The translations under genes were made by a program, and so were the position numbers. Of a DNA stretch of 64,000 nt, positions 47,165 to 56,972 are shown piece by piece. How positions within the stretch are numbered: the first letter of the stretch is position 1; every line of letters starts with the position of its first letter. Origin of the DNA: Mycobacterium colombiense (GTDB taxonomy: Bacteria; Actinomycetota; Actinomycetes; Mycobacteriales; Mycobacteriaceae); assembly GCF_001665835.1 (NCBI RefSeq), contig NZ_LZSX01000018.1:1-64000 (forward strand), given 5' to 3'. The notes under the pieces are model-generated. The model saw only the letters and a program-made list of their open reading frames with translations, was not told the DNA's origin and ran no database searches.

Positions 47165-48376
47165 GTGACCGACCCGACGACCGATGGGCAACCGCGGGAC
47201 CGCCTGCGCGTGCTGGTGCTGGGCAGCACCGGGTCCATCGGCACCCAGGCGCTGGACGTCATCGCCGCCAATCCGGACCGCTTCGAGGTGGTCGGTCTGG
47301 CCGCGGGCGGCGCCAACCTGGACACGCTGTTGCGGCAGCGCGCCGAGACCGGTGTGACCAACATCGCGGTCGCCGACGAGGCCGCGGCGCAGCGGGCCGG
47401 CGACATCCCGTTCTCCGGGCCCGAGGCGGCGACCCGGCTGGTGCAGGAGACCGAGGCCGACGTCGTGCTCAACGCGCTGGTGGGGGCATTGGGGCTGCGG
47501 CCCACGCTGGCCGCGCTGGAATCGGGCGCCCGGCTGGCGCTGGCCAACAAGGAATCGCTGATCGCCGGCGGTCCGCTGGTGCTGCGGGCCGCCGAGCCCG
47601 GGCAGATCGTGCCGGTGGACTCCGAACATTCCGCGCTGGCGCAGTGCCTGCGCGGCGGGAGCCCCGACGAAGTCGCCAAGCTGGTGCTGACCGCGTCCGG
47701 CGGCCCGTTCCGCGGCTGGACGGCCGCGCAGCTCGAGGACGTCACCCCGGAGCAGGCGGGCGCCCATCCGACGTGGTCGATGGGCCCGATGAACACGCTG
47801 AACTCGGCCTCGCTGGTGAACAAGGGGCTGGAGCTGATCGAGACCCACCTGCTGTTCGGCATCCCGTACGACCGCATCGAGGTGGTCGTGCACCCTCAGT
47901 CGATTGTTCATTCGATGGTCACGTTCGTGGACGGCTCGACGCTTGCGCAGGCCAGCCCGCCGGACATGAAGCTGCCGATCTCGCTGGCCCTGGGCTGGCC
48001 GCAGCGTGTCCCCGGCGCGGCCGCCAGCTGTGACTTCAGCACGGCGTCTAGCTGGGACTTCGAGCCGCTGGACGACGACGTTTTTCCCGCCGTCGAGCTG
48101 GCCCGGCACGCCGGGCGGACCGGTGGCTGTTTGACCGCCGTCTACAACGCGGCCAACGAGGAGGCGGCGGAGGCCTTCCTCGCGGGCCGGGTCGGGTTCC
48201 CCGCGATTGTCAAAACCATCGCCGACGTGCTGCACGCCGCCGACCAATGGGCCGTTTCACCCGCTAACGTGGATGAGGTACTCGATGCGCAGCGCTGGGC
48301 ACGTGCCCGCGCGCAGCGTGCCGTCGCGCAAGCCCAGCCCGCCAAGGTGTCAGCAAAAGCCTCCGGAGTGGTGTGA
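47165..48376 (+). CDS. dxr: 1-deoxy-D-xylulose-5-phosphate reductoisomerase
   Basis: The first committed enzyme of the MEP isoprenoid pathway, converting DXP to MEP with NADPH; target of fosmidomycin. It has 403 aa from GTG 47165. NADPH loop GSTGSIG at 20-26; [12 protein letters not shown] and [10 protein letters not shown] carry the active-site Lys, Asp and Glu; TASGGPFRG and the [16 protein letters not shown] loop follow. Co-directional with rip1 and ispG, the other isoprenoid gene in this window. Confidence 0.97.
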   Translation: MTDPTTDGQPRDRLRVLVLGSTGSIGTQALDVIAANPDRFEVVGLAAGGANLDTLLRQRAETGVTNIAVADEAAAQRAGDIPFSGPEAATRLVQETEADVVLNALVGALGLRPTLAALESGARLALANKESLIAGGPLVLRAAEPGQIVPVDSEHSALAQCLRGGSPDEVAKLVLTASGGPFRGWTAAQLEDVTPEQAGAHPTWSMGPMNTLNSASLVNKGLELIETHLLFGIPYDRIEVVVHPQSIVHSMVTFVDGSTLAQASPPDMKLPISLALGWPQRVPGAAASCDFSTASSWDFEPLDDDVFPAVELARHAGRTGGCLTAVYNAANEEAAEAFLAGRVGFPAIVKTIADVLHAADQWAVSPANVDEVLDAQRWARARAQRAVAQAQPAKVSAKASGVV

Positions 48377-48395
48377 GAAAGGTCCTCGCAGCCAA

Positions 48396-49619
48396 ATGAT
48401 GTTCGTCATCGGCATTGTGCTGTTCGCACTGGCCATCCTGATCTCGGTGGCCCTGCACGAGTGCGGCCACATGTGGGTTGCGCGCGCGACCGGCATGAAG
48501 GTGCGGCGCTACTTCGTCGGCTTCGGGCCCACCCTGTGGTCGACCCGGCGCGGTGAAACCGAGTACGGCCTCAAGGCGGTTCCGCTGGGCGGCTTCTGCG
48601 ACATCGCCGGCATGACCTCGGTGGAGGAGCTGGCGCCCGACGAGACCGACCGCGCCATGTTCAAGCAGAAGGTCTGGAAGCGGGTCGCGGTGCTGTTCGC
48701 CGGTCCCGCCGCGAACTTCATCATCTGTCTGGTGCTGCTCTACGGCATCGCGCTGGTCTGGGGGCTGCCGAACCTGCATCCGCCGACGCAGGCGGTTGTC
48801 GGCGAAACCGCTTGTGTGGCACCGGAAGTGGCGCCCGGCAAGATCGCGGACTGCACCGGGCCCGGGCCGGCGGCGCTCGCCGGAATCCGGCCGGGCGACG
48901 TCATCGTCAAGGTGGGCGACACCCCGGTGTCGACCTTCGAGGACATGGCCGCCGCCATCCGCAAGGCGCACGGCAACGTCCCGATCGTCGCCGAGCGCAA
49001 CGGCAGCACGATCACCACCTACGTCGACGTCACCACCACCCAGCGCTACCTGACCACCGGGGCCAACGGGCAGGGCGGCCAGCAGCAGCCCTCGACGGTC
49101 GGCGCCATCGGCGTCGGCGCCGTCAAGGTCGCGCCCACGCACTACGGGGTGTTCACGGCGATCCCGGCCACCGTCGCCTTCGCCGGCGACCTCACCGGCG
49201 AGGTGGGCAAGGCGCTCGTCGCGATCCCGACGAAGGTCGGCGCGCTGGTGCACGCCATCGGCGGCGGGCAGCGCGACCCGCAGACGCCGATGAGCGTCGT
49301 CGGCGCCAGCATCATCGGCGGCGACACCGTCGACCACGGGCTGTGGGTGGCGTTCTGGTTCTTCCTGGCCCAGCTGAACCTCATCCTGGGTGCGATCAAC
49401 CTGGTGCCGCTGCTGCCCTTCGACGGCGGCCACATCGCCATCGCGGTGTTCGAGAAGATCCGCAACCTGGTCCGGTCGGCCCGCGGCATGGTCGCGGCCG
49501 CGCCGGTGAACTACCTCAAACTCATGCCCGCGACGTACGTCGTGCTGGTGTTCGTGGTCGGCTACATGCTGCTGACCGTGACCGCCGATCTGGTCAACCC
49601 GATCAGGCTCTTCCAATGA
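48396..49619 (+). CDS. rip1: Site-2 intramembrane protease Rip1
   Basis: A membrane metalloprotease that cuts anti-sigma factors (RskA, RslA, RsmA in M. tuberculosis) and PbpB. It has 407 aa. Zinc site HECGH at 21-25 in the first helix, a periplasmic PDZ domain (about 120-215; [13 protein letters not shown]), and the third ligand motif [12 protein letters not shown] near the end. The position between dxr and ispG matches Rv2869c. The stop overlaps the ATG of a 9-codon ORF (ATGA), which begins the relay to ispG. Confidence 0.96.
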   Translation: MMFVIGIVLFALAILISVALHECGHMWVARATGMKVRRYFVGFGPTLWSTRRGETEYGLKAVPLGGFCDIAGMTSVEELAPDETDRAMFKQKVWKRVAVLFAGPAANFIICLVLLYGIALVWGLPNLHPPTQAVVGETACVAPEVAPGKIADCTGPGPAALAGIRPGDVIVKVGDTPVSTFEDMAAAIRKAHGNVPIVAERNGSTITTYVDVTTTQRYLTTGANGQGGQQQPSTVGAIGVGAVKVAPTHYGVFTAIPATVAFAGDLTGEVGKALVAIPTKVGALVHAIGGGQRDPQTPMSVVGASIIGGDTVDHGLWVAFWFFLAQLNLILGAINLVPLLPFDGGHIAIAVFEKIRNLVRSARGMVAAAPVNYLKLMPATYVVLVFVVGYMLLTVTADLVNPIRLFQ

Positions 49620-49645
49620 CGAAACCGAAGGAATCAACACAGTGA
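49616..49645 (+). CDS. 9-aa mini-ORF overlapping the rip1 stop
   Basis: ATG 49616 overlaps the rip1 TGA by three bases and encodes MTKPKESTQ. Its stop (49643-49645) overlaps GTG 49642 of the next mini-ORF. It could be read by ribosomes that terminate on rip1 and restart. Confidence 0.35.
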   Translation: MTKPKESTQ

Positions 49646-49698
49646 CCCGCGCTGGCGACGATGCAGAGCGAAGCGATGAGGAGGAGCGGCGCAAATGA
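49642..49698 (+). repeat. MIRU-like element with an 18-codon ORF coupling rip1 to ispG
   Basis: Bases 49652-49691 (GGCGACGATGCAGAGCGAAG followed by CGATGAGGAGGAGCGGCGCA) resemble the conserved 3' part of Mycobacterial Interspersed Repetitive Units, as remembered. The GTG-initiated [21 protein letters not shown] runs through it and stops at 49696-49698, overlapping the ispG ATG (ATGA). The element supplies AGGAGGAG (49679-49686) as the ispG ribosome-binding site. Overlapping ORF ends are a known MIRU property. Confidence 0.65.
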
Positions 49699-50873
49699 CT
49701 ATTGGCCTGGGCATGCCGCCGACTCCGGCGCCCACGCTTGCTCCCCGGCGTACCACGCGCCAACTGATGGTCCGCGACGTCGGGGTCGGCAGCGACTATC
49801 CGATTTCGGTGCAATCGATGTGCACCACCAAGACGCATGATGTCAACACGACGCTGCAGCAGATCGCCGAGCTGACCGCGGCCGGCTGCGACATCGTCCG
49901 GGTGGCCTGCCCGCGTCAGGAGGACGCGGACGCGCTGGCCGAGATCGCCCGGCACAGCCAGATCCCGGTGATCGCCGACATCCACTTCCAGCCCAAGTAC
50001 ATCTTCGCCGCCATCGACGCGGGATGCGCCGCGGTGCGGGTAAACCCTGGCAACATCAAGGAATTCGACGGCCGGGTGGGCGAGGTCGCCAAGGCCGCCG
50101 GCGCGGCCGGCATCCCGATTCGCATCGGCGTCAACGCGGGCTCGCTGGACAAGCGGTTCATGGAGAAGTACGGCAAGGCCACACCCGAGGCGCTAGTCGA
50201 GTCAGCGCTGTGGGAGGCCTCGCTGTTCGAGGAGCACGGCTTCGGCAACATCAAGATCAGCGTCAAGCACAACGACCCGGTGGTGATGGTCGCCGCCTAC
50301 GAGCAGCTGGCCGAGCAGTGCGATTACCCGCTGCATCTCGGGGTCACCGAGGCCGGTCCCGCTTTCCAGGGCACCATCAAGTCCGCGGTCGCCTTCGGCG
50401 CGCTGCTGTCGCGCGGCATCGGCGACACCATCCGGGTGTCGCTGTCGGCGCCGCCGGTCGAGGAGGTCAAGGTCGGCATCCAGATCCTCGAGTCGCTGAA
50501 CCTGCGCCCGCGCGGACTGGAGATCGTGTCGTGTCCGTCGTGCGGTCGCGCCCAGGTCGACGTGTACACGTTGGCTAACGCGGTGAGCGCCGGCCTGGAC
50601 GGTCTGGACGTGCCGTTGCGCGTCGCCGTGATGGGCTGCGTCGTCAACGGCCCGGGGGAGGCCCGCGAGGCCGACCTCGGCGTCGCGTCGGGAAATGGCA
50701 AGGGCCAGATCTTCGTTCGTGGCCAGGTGATCAAAACCGTGCCCGAAGCGCAGATTGTCGAGACGCTAATCGAAGAGGCTCAGCGGCTCGCCGCTGAAAT
50801 GGGCCTAGAGATGAACAGTGATGACGGACCGGAAACAACATCCAGCGGTTCACCTGTTGTCACCGTAAGCTGA
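49695..50873 (+). CDS. ispG: 4-hydroxy-3-methylbut-2-enyl-diphosphate synthase IspG (GcpE)
   Basis: An iron-sulfur enzyme of the MEP pathway making HMBPP from MEcPP. It has 392 aa. N-terminal TIM barrel ([11 protein letters not shown], then [17 protein letters not shown]), and the C-terminal cluster domain with cysteines in [11 protein letters not shown] and the [15 protein letters not shown] block. Its start ATG 49695 overlaps the MIRU-like mini-ORF stop, which also provides its ribosome-binding site. Confidence 0.97.
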   Translation: MTIGLGMPPTPAPTLAPRRTTRQLMVRDVGVGSDYPISVQSMCTTKTHDVNTTLQQIAELTAAGCDIVRVACPRQEDADALAEIARHSQIPVIADIHFQPKYIFAAIDAGCAAVRVNPGNIKEFDGRVGEVAKAAGAAGIPIRIGVNAGSLDKRFMEKYGKATPEALVESALWEASLFEEHGFGNIKISVKHNDPVVMVAAYEQLAEQCDYPLHLGVTEAGPAFQGTIKSAVAFGALLSRGIGDTIRVSLSAPPVEEVKVGIQILESLNLRPRGLEIVSCPSCGRAQVDVYTLANAVSAGLDGLDVPLRVAVMGCVVNGPGEAREADLGVASGNGKGQIFVRGQVIKTVPEAQIVETLIEEAQRLAAEMGLEMNSDDGPETTSSGSPVVTVS

Positions 50874-50921
50874 TACACGCCAGCGCCGGTCCAAGAGTTC
50901 GCACCACAGAGAGTTCGCCAG

Positions 50922-51776
50922 ATGTCGGCTCCGCCCTTGTTCCGCCTTGTCGGTGAGCGACGGGTGTCGGTGGTGCGCGACGCGGCCGCGGTCTGGCGGG
51001 TGCTCGACGACGATCCCGTCGCGTCGTGCATGGTCGCGGCCCGGGTGGCCGACCATGGCATCGACCCCAACTCGATCGGCGGCGAACTGTGGACGCTGCG
51101 GGGTGCCGAGGAATCGCTGTGCTTCGCCGGCGCCAACCTGATCCCGCTGCGCGGCGCGCCGGCCGACCTGAGCGCGTTCGCCGACGAGGCCATGCGCGGA
51201 ACGCGGCGCTGCTCGTCGCTGGTCGGCAGGGCCGATTTGGTGATGCCGATGTGGGACCGGCTCGAGGCGGCCTGGGGCCCGGCCCGTGACGTGCGCGACC
51301 ATCAGCCGCTGCTGGCGTTGTCGAACCACCCCAGCTGCGAGCTGGATCCCGGTGTGCGGCAGGTGCGGCCCGAGGAACTGGACGCGTACCTGGTGGCCGC
51401 CGTCGACATGTTCATCGGCGAAGTGGGCGTCGACCCGCGGCTCGGCGACGGCGGCCGCGGCTACCGGCGGCGGGTGGCCAGCCTGATCACGGCCGGGCGG
51501 GCCTGGGCGCGGTTCGAGCACGGCCAGGTCGTCTTCAAGGCCGAGGTGGGCTCGCAGTCCCCGGGCGTGGGCCAGATCCAGGGGGTCTGGGTGCACCCGG
51601 AGTGGCGCGGGCTGGGCCTGGGCACCGCCGGCACCGCGACGGTCGCCGCGGTGATCGTCGGCACCGGGCGCACCGCCAGCCTCTACGTCAACGACTTCAA
51701 CACGGTGGCCCGCGCCGCCTACGCCCGAGTGGGCTTCACCGAGATCGGCACCTTCGCGACGGTGCTGCTCGACTAG
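50922..51776 (+). CDS. DUF4081-GNAT acetyltransferase (Rv2867c-like)
   Basis: A 284-aa protein with an N-terminal DUF4081 domain (about 1-140) and a C-terminal GNAT domain. The acetyl-CoA loop lies around WVHPEWRGLGLGTAGTATV, and YVNDFNTVARAAYARVGF is the usual GNAT tail. Substrate unknown. Lies 48 bp after ispG; M. tuberculosis relFG, which I recall following this gene, is absent. Confidence 0.9.
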   Translation: MSAPPLFRLVGERRVSVVRDAAAVWRVLDDDPVASCMVAARVADHGIDPNSIGGELWTLRGAEESLCFAGANLIPLRGAPADLSAFADEAMRGTRRCSSLVGRADLVMPMWDRLEAAWGPARDVRDHQPLLALSNHPSCELDPGVRQVRPEELDAYLVAAVDMFIGEVGVDPRLGDGGRGYRRRVASLITAGRAWARFEHGQVVFKAEVGSQSPGVGQIQGVWVHPEWRGLGLGTAGTATVAAVIVGTGRTASLYVNDFNTVARAAYARVGFTEIGTFATVLLD

Positions 51777-51911
51777 CGCCCGCGGGCGCATTCTGCGGTG
51801 CCCGCCCGGCTGGCCGGGCACTCGGCATCGGGCAAGCTCGTTCTGACATAACGGTCGGGTCTCGGTGTGTCGGCGCCGCAGTTCATGCCGCAGTTCTTAA
51901 CATTTGCACCG

Positions 51912-53726
51912 ATGGCAACTAGAACAACAATGGCCTCATCCGCCTCAGGCTTGCTGCTGGTCGCGGTCATCGTCCTGTCCGGATGCACGCCCCGGCCCGA
52001 CGGCCCGGGGCCGGCGGCGGAGAAGTTCTTCCGCGCCCTGGCCGTTGGCGACACCGCGACCGCCGCGCAGCTCAGCGACAGCCCCAACGAGGCGCGCGAG
52101 GCGCTCAACGCGGCCTGGTCCGGCCTGCAGGCATCCCACCTCGACGCGCAGATCCTCAACGCCAAGTACGCCGAGGACAGCGGCACCGTCGGCTACCGGT
52201 TCACTTGGCACCTGCCCAAGAACCGGACCTGGACCTACGACGGCCAGCTGCGGATGGCGCGCGACGAGGGTCACTGGGCGGTGCGGTGGACCACCACCGC
52301 GCTGCACGCCAAGCTGGGCGAGCACCAGACGTTCGCGCTGCGGGCCGACCGGCCGCACCGCGCCTCGGTGAACGATCTCGGCGGCAGCGACGTGCTGGTG
52401 CCCGGGTACCTGTACCACTACACGCTGGACGCGACCCAGGCCGGACCGGCCCTGTTCAGCACGGCCCACGCGATCGTCGACGTGCTGCACCCCTTCAACG
52501 GGGCCCTCAACGACCCGCAGCTGCTCGCCGAGCAGGCCAGCTCGACGCCGCACCCGGTGGACCTGGGCGTGACGCTGCACCCCGACGACAACGACAAGGT
52601 GTCCCCGCTGGTCGGGCATCTGCCGGGCGTCGTGGTCACCCCTCAGCCCGAAATGCTGCCCACCGACCCGCATTTCGCGCCGGCGGTCATCTCCGCGGTG
52701 AAGAAGGCCGTGGTCGACCAACTCGACGGCCAGGCGGGCTGGCGGGTGGTGAGCGTCAACCAGAACGGCGTCGAGGTCGAGGTGCTGCACGAGGTCGCAG
52801 GGTCGCCGGCGCCGTCGGTGTCGATCACCCTGGACCGGGTCGTGCAGAACGCCGCCCAGCGCGCGGTCGACAACAAGGGCGGCAAGGCGATGATCGTGGT
52901 GATCAAGCCGTCGACCGGGGAGATCCTCGCGATCGCGCAGAACGGCGGGGCCGACGCGGACGGTTTGCCCGCCACCAACGGCCTGTTCCCGCCGGGGTCG
53001 ACGTTCAAGATGATCACCGCCGGCGCGGCCGTCGACCGCGACATGGTCACGCCCAACTCGATGCTCGGTTGCCCGGGCCACCTCGACATCGGGCACCGCA
53101 CGGTGCCCAACTACGGCGGCTTCGACCTCGGCGTGGTGTCGCTGTCGCGCGCGTTCGCCAGCTCGTGCAACACCACCTTCGCGGAGTTGAGCAGCCGGAT
53201 GCCGCCTCGCGGCCTGACCCAGACGGCCGCCCAATACGGGATCGGCCTCGACTACACGGTGGACGGTGTCACCACCGTGACGGGGTCGGTGCCCCCGACT
53301 GTGGACCTGGCCGAACGCACGGAGGACGGTTTCGGCCAGGGCAAGGTGCTGGCCAGCCCGTTCGGCATGGCCCTGGTGGCGGCCACGGTCGCCGCCGGCA
53401 AGACACCCGTGCCCCAGCTGATCGTGGGCCGGCAGACGGCGGTCCAGGGGGACACCACGCCGATCAGCCCGAAGATGATCGATGCGCTGCGGCCGATGAT
53501 GCGTCTGGTGGTGACCAACGGGACCGCCAAGGAGATCGCCGGCTGCGGCGAGATCTACGGAAAGACCGGTGAGGCCGAGTTCCCGGGCGGGTCGCATTCC
53601 TGGTTCGCCGGATACCGCGGCGACCTGGCCTTCGCCTCGCTGATCGTGGGAGGCGGCAGCTCCGAGTGGGCGGTCCGGATGACCAAGTTCATGTTCGAAG
53701 CGCTGCCGCCCAGCTTCCTGGCCTAG
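51912..53726 (+). CDS. Penicillin-binding lipoprotein (Rv2864c-like, class B-type transpeptidase)
   Basis: A 604-aa lipoprotein. Signal sequence with lipobox LSGC (C25). An N-terminal NTF2-like/MecA-N domain (about 35-150) precedes a dimerisation segment and the transpeptidase domain: SxxK as GSTFK, SxN as SSCN, and KTGE as the KTG motif. It cross-links peptidoglycan and binds beta-lactams. ATG 51912 is preferred over 51867 because it directly starts the signal peptide. TAACAT lies 8 nt before it, a possible -10. Confidence 0.93.
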   Translation: MATRTTMASSASGLLLVAVIVLSGCTPRPDGPGPAAEKFFRALAVGDTATAAQLSDSPNEAREALNAAWSGLQASHLDAQILNAKYAEDSGTVGYRFTWHLPKNRTWTYDGQLRMARDEGHWAVRWTTTALHAKLGEHQTFALRADRPHRASVNDLGGSDVLVPGYLYHYTLDATQAGPALFSTAHAIVDVLHPFNGALNDPQLLAEQASSTPHPVDLGVTLHPDDNDKVSPLVGHLPGVVVTPQPEMLPTDPHFAPAVISAVKKAVVDQLDGQAGWRVVSVNQNGVEVEVLHEVAGSPAPSVSITLDRVVQNAAQRAVDNKGGKAMIVVIKPSTGEILAIAQNGGADADGLPATNGLFPPGSTFKMITAGAAVDRDMVTPNSMLGCPGHLDIGHRTVPNYGGFDLGVVSLSRAFASSCNTTFAELSSRMPPRGLTQTAAQYGIGLDYTVDGVTTVTGSVPPTVDLAERTEDGFGQGKVLASPFGMALVAATVAAGKTPVPQLIVGRQTAVQGDTTPISPKMIDALRPMMRLVVTNGTAKEIAGCGEIYGKTGEAEFPGGSHSWFAGYRGDLAFASLIVGGGSSEWAVRMTKFMFEALPPSFLA

Positions 53727-53727
53727 C

Positions 53728-53819
53728 GCCGGTCGCAAGCGCGGCGCGTGCGCCGGGCGCAGCGGGACGGCGCCATCTTGGCTAGCGCCGGGCGCGGCGG
53801 GGCGGCGCCATCTTGGCTA
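53728..53819. repeat. Two 35-bp tandem repeats with an inverted copy of the dispersed repeat
   Basis: Units 53750-53784 and 53785-53819 (GCGCCGGGCGC...CATCTTGGCTA) are near identical. Bases 53728-53774 read as an inverted copy of the dispersed repeat (GGTCGCAAGCGCGGCGC and GCCGGGCGCAGCGGGACGGC). They fill the gap between the penicillin-binding lipoprotein and the DUF1707 gene. Confidence 0.75.
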
Positions 53820-53849
53820 GCGCCGAGTCCTCCCGGGGCGCATCAGCGG

Positions 53850-53855
53850 TAAATT
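53850..53855 (+). promoter_or_regulatory. Probable -10 of the DUF1707 gene (leaderless)
   Basis: TAAATT fits TAnnnT and lies six bases before ATG 53862. No ribosome-binding site is present. Confidence 0.5.
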
Positions 53856-53861
53856 GCGAAC

Positions 53862-54446
53862 ATGACCGATACCGGCGGCGACATGGTGGCCTTGCGGGTC
53901 TCCGACGCCGACCGCAACGGCACGATGCGGCGACTGCACAACGCCGTGGCGCTCGGGTTGATCGACATCGACGAGTTCGAGCAGCGCTCGTCGCAGGTGT
54001 CCTACGCGCGCACCCGCGGCGAGTTGGACGGGCTGGTCGGCGACCTGCCGGGACCGGGCGCCATCGTCACCTCCGCGGCCGACCGGGTGGAATTGCGCGG
54101 CTGGGCGGGTTCGCTGAAGCGCCACGGCGAATGGACGGTGCCCACCCGCCTGGCCCTGGTCCGCCGCCTGGGCTCGGTGGAACTCGACCTCACCAAGGCC
54201 CGGTTCGCGGGCCCGGTGGTGGTCATCGAACTCGACATGAGATTCGGCTCGGTGGAGATTCGATTGCCCGACGGGGCCAGCGCGTCGCTCGACGACGTCG
54301 AGGTCTATGTGGGCAGCGCCAGCGACCGGCGCAAAGACCCGCCTGGTGAGGGCAGGCCGCACGTGGTGCTGACCGGTCGGGTGGTGTGCGGCTCGGTCAA
54401 CATCCGGGGGCAACGCCGCTCGCTGCTGCGCCGCCAGCGACCCTAA
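53862..54446 (+). CDS. DUF1707 protein with a LiaF-like C-terminal part (Rv2862c-like)
   Basis: A 194-aa protein. The N-terminal DUF1707 motif spans RVSDADRNGTMRRLHNAVAL and GLIDIDEFEQRSSQVSYA. The C-terminal half is a beta-rich repeat (LGSVELDLTKARF, FGSVEIRLPDGAS, CGSVNIRGQ) similar to the LiaF/DUF2154 fold of envelope-stress sensors. No membrane helix is visible. Function unknown. Probably leaderless. Confidence 0.88.
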   Translation: MTDTGGDMVALRVSDADRNGTMRRLHNAVALGLIDIDEFEQRSSQVSYARTRGELDGLVGDLPGPGAIVTSAADRVELRGWAGSLKRHGEWTVPTRLALVRRLGSVELDLTKARFAGPVVVIELDMRFGSVEIRLPDGASASLDDVEVYVGSASDRRKDPPGEGRPHVVLTGRVVCGSVNIRGQRRSLLRRQRP

Positions 54447-54466
54447 TCGCTTGGCTGGACCACGGT

Positions 54467-54472
54467 TAAGCT
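54467..54472 (+). promoter_or_regulatory. Probable -10 of mapB (leaderless)
   Basis: TAAGCT fits TAnnnT and lies six bases before the ATG at 54479. Confidence 0.5.
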
Positions 54473-54478
54473 GGTCGC

Positions 54479-55336
54479 ATGCCTGCTCGCACCGCGCTTT
54501 CCCCCGGAGAGTTGTCCCCGACTCTGCCGGTGCCCGGCCGTATCCCGCGCCCCGAATACGTCGGCAAGTCCACGGCCCAAGAGGGCAGCGAACCGTGGGT
54601 GCAGACACCCGAGGTGATCGAGAAGATGCGCGTCGCCGGCCAGATCGCGGCCGCCGCGCTGGTGGAGGCGGGCAAGGCCGTCGCGCCCGGGGTGACCACC
54701 GACGAACTGGACCGCATCGCCCACGAGTACATGGTCGACCACGGCGCATACCCCTCCACGCTGGGCTACAAGGGCTATCCGAAGTCATGCTGCACGTCGC
54801 TCAACGAGGTCATCTGCCACGGGATCCCCGACTCGACGGTGATCGAGGACGGTGATATCGTCAACATCGACGTCACCGCCTACATCGACGGTGTGCACGG
54901 CGACACCAACGCAACCTTCCTGGCCGGCGACGTCTCCGAGGAACACCGGCTGCTGGTGGAGCGCACCCGGGAAGCGACGATGCGCGCCATCAACGCCGTC
55001 AAGCCCGGACGTGCCCTCTCGGTCGTCGGCCGCGTCATCGAGTCGTACGCAAACCGGTTCGGCTACAACGTCGTTCGTGACTTCACCGGTCACGGCATCG
55101 GCACCACGTTCCACAACGGCCTGGTCGTCCTGCACTACGACCAGCCGTCGGTGTCCACGGTCATGCAACCGGGAATGACGTTCACCATCGAACCGATGAT
55201 CAACCTTGGCGGCCTGGACTACGAGATCTGGGACGACGGCTGGACCGTGGTCACCCGCGACCGCAAGTGGACCGCGCAGTTCGAGCACACCCTGCTGGTC
55301 ACCGACACCGGCGCCGAAATCCTCACCCTGCCATGA
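54479..55336 (+). CDS. mapB: Methionine aminopeptidase type Ib (MapB)
   Basis: Removes the initiator methionine from new proteins. It has 285 aa with an N-terminal extension of about 40 residues rich in Pro ([15 protein letters not shown]) that is typical of the Ib class. Metal ligands: Asp in NIDVTAY, Asp in GDTNATF, His in GHGIGTTFH, Glu in TIEPMIN and Glu in QFEHTLL. ATG 54479, likely leaderless. cobQ starts 10 bp after its stop. Confidence 0.95.
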   Translation: MPARTALSPGELSPTLPVPGRIPRPEYVGKSTAQEGSEPWVQTPEVIEKMRVAGQIAAAALVEAGKAVAPGVTTDELDRIAHEYMVDHGAYPSTLGYKGYPKSCCTSLNEVICHGIPDSTVIEDGDIVNIDVTAYIDGVHGDTNATFLAGDVSEEHRLLVERTREATMRAINAVKPGRALSVVGRVIESYANRFGYNVVRDFTGHGIGTTFHNGLVVLHYDQPSVSTVMQPGMTFTIEPMINLGGLDYEIWDDGWTVVTRDRKWTAQFEHTLLVTDTGAEILTLP

Positions 55337-55346
55337 CGTTTGCCGG

Positions 55347-56852
55347 ATGACCGGAGCGCTGCTGGTCGCCGGCACCAGCTCCGACGCCGGGAAATCGGTG
55401 GTGGTGGCGGGCCTGTGCCGGTTGTTGGCCCGCCGCGGCGTGCGGGTCGCCCCGTTCAAGGCGCAGAACATGTCCAACAACTCCGTGGTGACCGTCGAGG
55501 GCGGTGAGATCGGCCGGGCCCAGGCGATCCAGGCGCGCGCGGCGGGGCTGGAACCCAGCGTGCGGTTCAACCCGATCCTGCTCAAGCCGGGCAGTGACCG
55601 CACCTCGCAGCTGGTGATCAAGGGTCAGGTCGCCGACTCGGTCAGCGCCAAAAGCTATGTGCGGCATCGCGATCGGCTGGCCTCCGTTGTCCTCGACGAA
55701 TTGACCTGCCTGCGTGACGAATTCGATGTGGTGATCTGCGAGGGCGCCGGTTCGCCGGCCGAGATCAACCTGCGCGCCACCGATCTGGCCAACATGGGGC
55801 TGGCCCGGGCCGCGGATTTGCCGGTGCTGCTGGTCGGGGACATCGACCGCGGCGGCCTGCTGGCGCATCTGTTCGGGACGGTCGCGGTGCTCGAACCCGA
55901 CGACCAGGCCCTGATCGCCGGTTTCATCGTCAACAAGTTCCGCGGCGACCCCGCGCTGCTCGAGCCCGGGTTGCGCCAGCTGCACGACATGACGGGCCGC
56001 CCCACCTATGGCGTGCTGCCGTACGCCGACGAGCTGTGGCTGGACGCCGAGGACTCGCTGTCGGTGGTCGCGCACCGCGTCATCGGCACGCCCGCACCCC
56101 CGCTCGGCGAGCAGTGGCTACGGGTGGCCGCCATTCGGCTGCCCCGGATCTCCAACTCCACCGACGTCGAGGCGCTGGCCTGTGAACCGGGTGTGCTGGT
56201 GCGCTGGGTCACCGACCCCGCCGACATCACCGACACCGACTTGATCGTCATCCCCGGCAGCAAAGCCACTGTCTGCGACCTGTCTTGGCTGCGCGAGCGC
56301 GGGCTGGCCGACGCGATCACGGCGCACGCCGGTGCCGGCAAGCCGGTGCTGGGAATCTGTGGGGGATTTCAGATGCTGTGCAGTCGCCTAGACGATCCGG
56401 TGGAATCCGGGACCGAGGGCGTGCCCGGCCTGGGGCTGCTCGACGCCGACATCGTCTTTGATCCCGACAAGGCCTTGCGCCGCTGGCAGGAGCCGCTCAC
56501 CGGCTACGAGATCCATCACGGGCGGGTCACCCGGTGTGCCGAGCAGGGCTGGTTCGCCTCCGATGCGGACCAGCGTCCGCAGGGTGTGGTGCGTGGCGCG
56601 GTCTTCGGAACCCATTGGCACGGCCTGCTCGACAACGACGAATTCCGGCGCGGATGGCTGCGCCGGGTCGCCGGCGCGGCCGGCCTCGGCGGCTTTGTGG
56701 TCGGCGACGTCAACGTGGCCGCGCGCCGCGATGCCCAGCTGGATCTCGCCGCCGACCTGCTGGCGTCTCATCTCGATGTCGACGCCGTTCTCAGCCTGCT
56801 TGACGGTCCACCGCCGCGGCGACCCCATCTCGCAAGTCGCTTGCGGCCGTAG
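55347..56852 (+). CDS. cobQ: Cobyric acid synthase CobQ
   Basis: An ATP-dependent amidase that adds four amide groups to adenosylcobyrinic a,c-diamide in cobalamin synthesis. It has 501 aa. N-terminal ATP loop GTSSDAGKS (residues 8-16) and QNMSNNS; C-terminal glutaminase domain with the nucleophile Cys in [10 protein letters not shown] and His in [10 protein letters not shown]. In M. tuberculosis cobQ1 lies elsewhere (Rv0255c) as I recall, so this location between mapB and glnA4 is notable. No cobalamin riboswitch is visible; the gene sits 10 bp behind mapB. Confidence 0.93.
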   Translation: MTGALLVAGTSSDAGKSVVVAGLCRLLARRGVRVAPFKAQNMSNNSVVTVEGGEIGRAQAIQARAAGLEPSVRFNPILLKPGSDRTSQLVIKGQVADSVSAKSYVRHRDRLASVVLDELTCLRDEFDVVICEGAGSPAEINLRATDLANMGLARAADLPVLLVGDIDRGGLLAHLFGTVAVLEPDDQALIAGFIVNKFRGDPALLEPGLRQLHDMTGRPTYGVLPYADELWLDAEDSLSVVAHRVIGTPAPPLGEQWLRVAAIRLPRISNSTDVEALACEPGVLVRWVTDPADITDTDLIVIPGSKATVCDLSWLRERGLADAITAHAGAGKPVLGICGGFQMLCSRLDDPVESGTEGVPGLGLLDADIVFDPDKALRRWQEPLTGYEIHHGRVTRCAEQGWFASDADQRPQGVVRGAVFGTHWHGLLDNDEFRRGWLRRVAGAAGLGGFVVGDVNVAARRDAQLDLAADLLASHLDVDAVLSLLDGPPPRRPHLASRLRP

Positions 56853-56960
56853 GATATTCGCCGCGATCGTGGTGTGAACGTCGTTGTTGACGGCGCTGTT
56901 AAAAACCGGATCTGCGTACCAGATGCTGAAGAATCGTCGCGCCCGCATGCCGTTTGGTTG

Positions 56961-56966
56961 TAGCGT
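56961..56966 (+). promoter_or_regulatory. Probable -10 of the degenerate hydrolase gene (leaderless)
   Basis: TAGCGT fits TAnnnT and lies six bases before GTG 56973. Confidence 0.45.
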
Positions 56967-56972
56967 GCTGGG

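Noticed and set aside
55300..55346. Cobalamin riboswitch before cobQ
   Set aside because: Only 10 bp separate mapB and cobQ, too short, and no B12-box sequence is seen.
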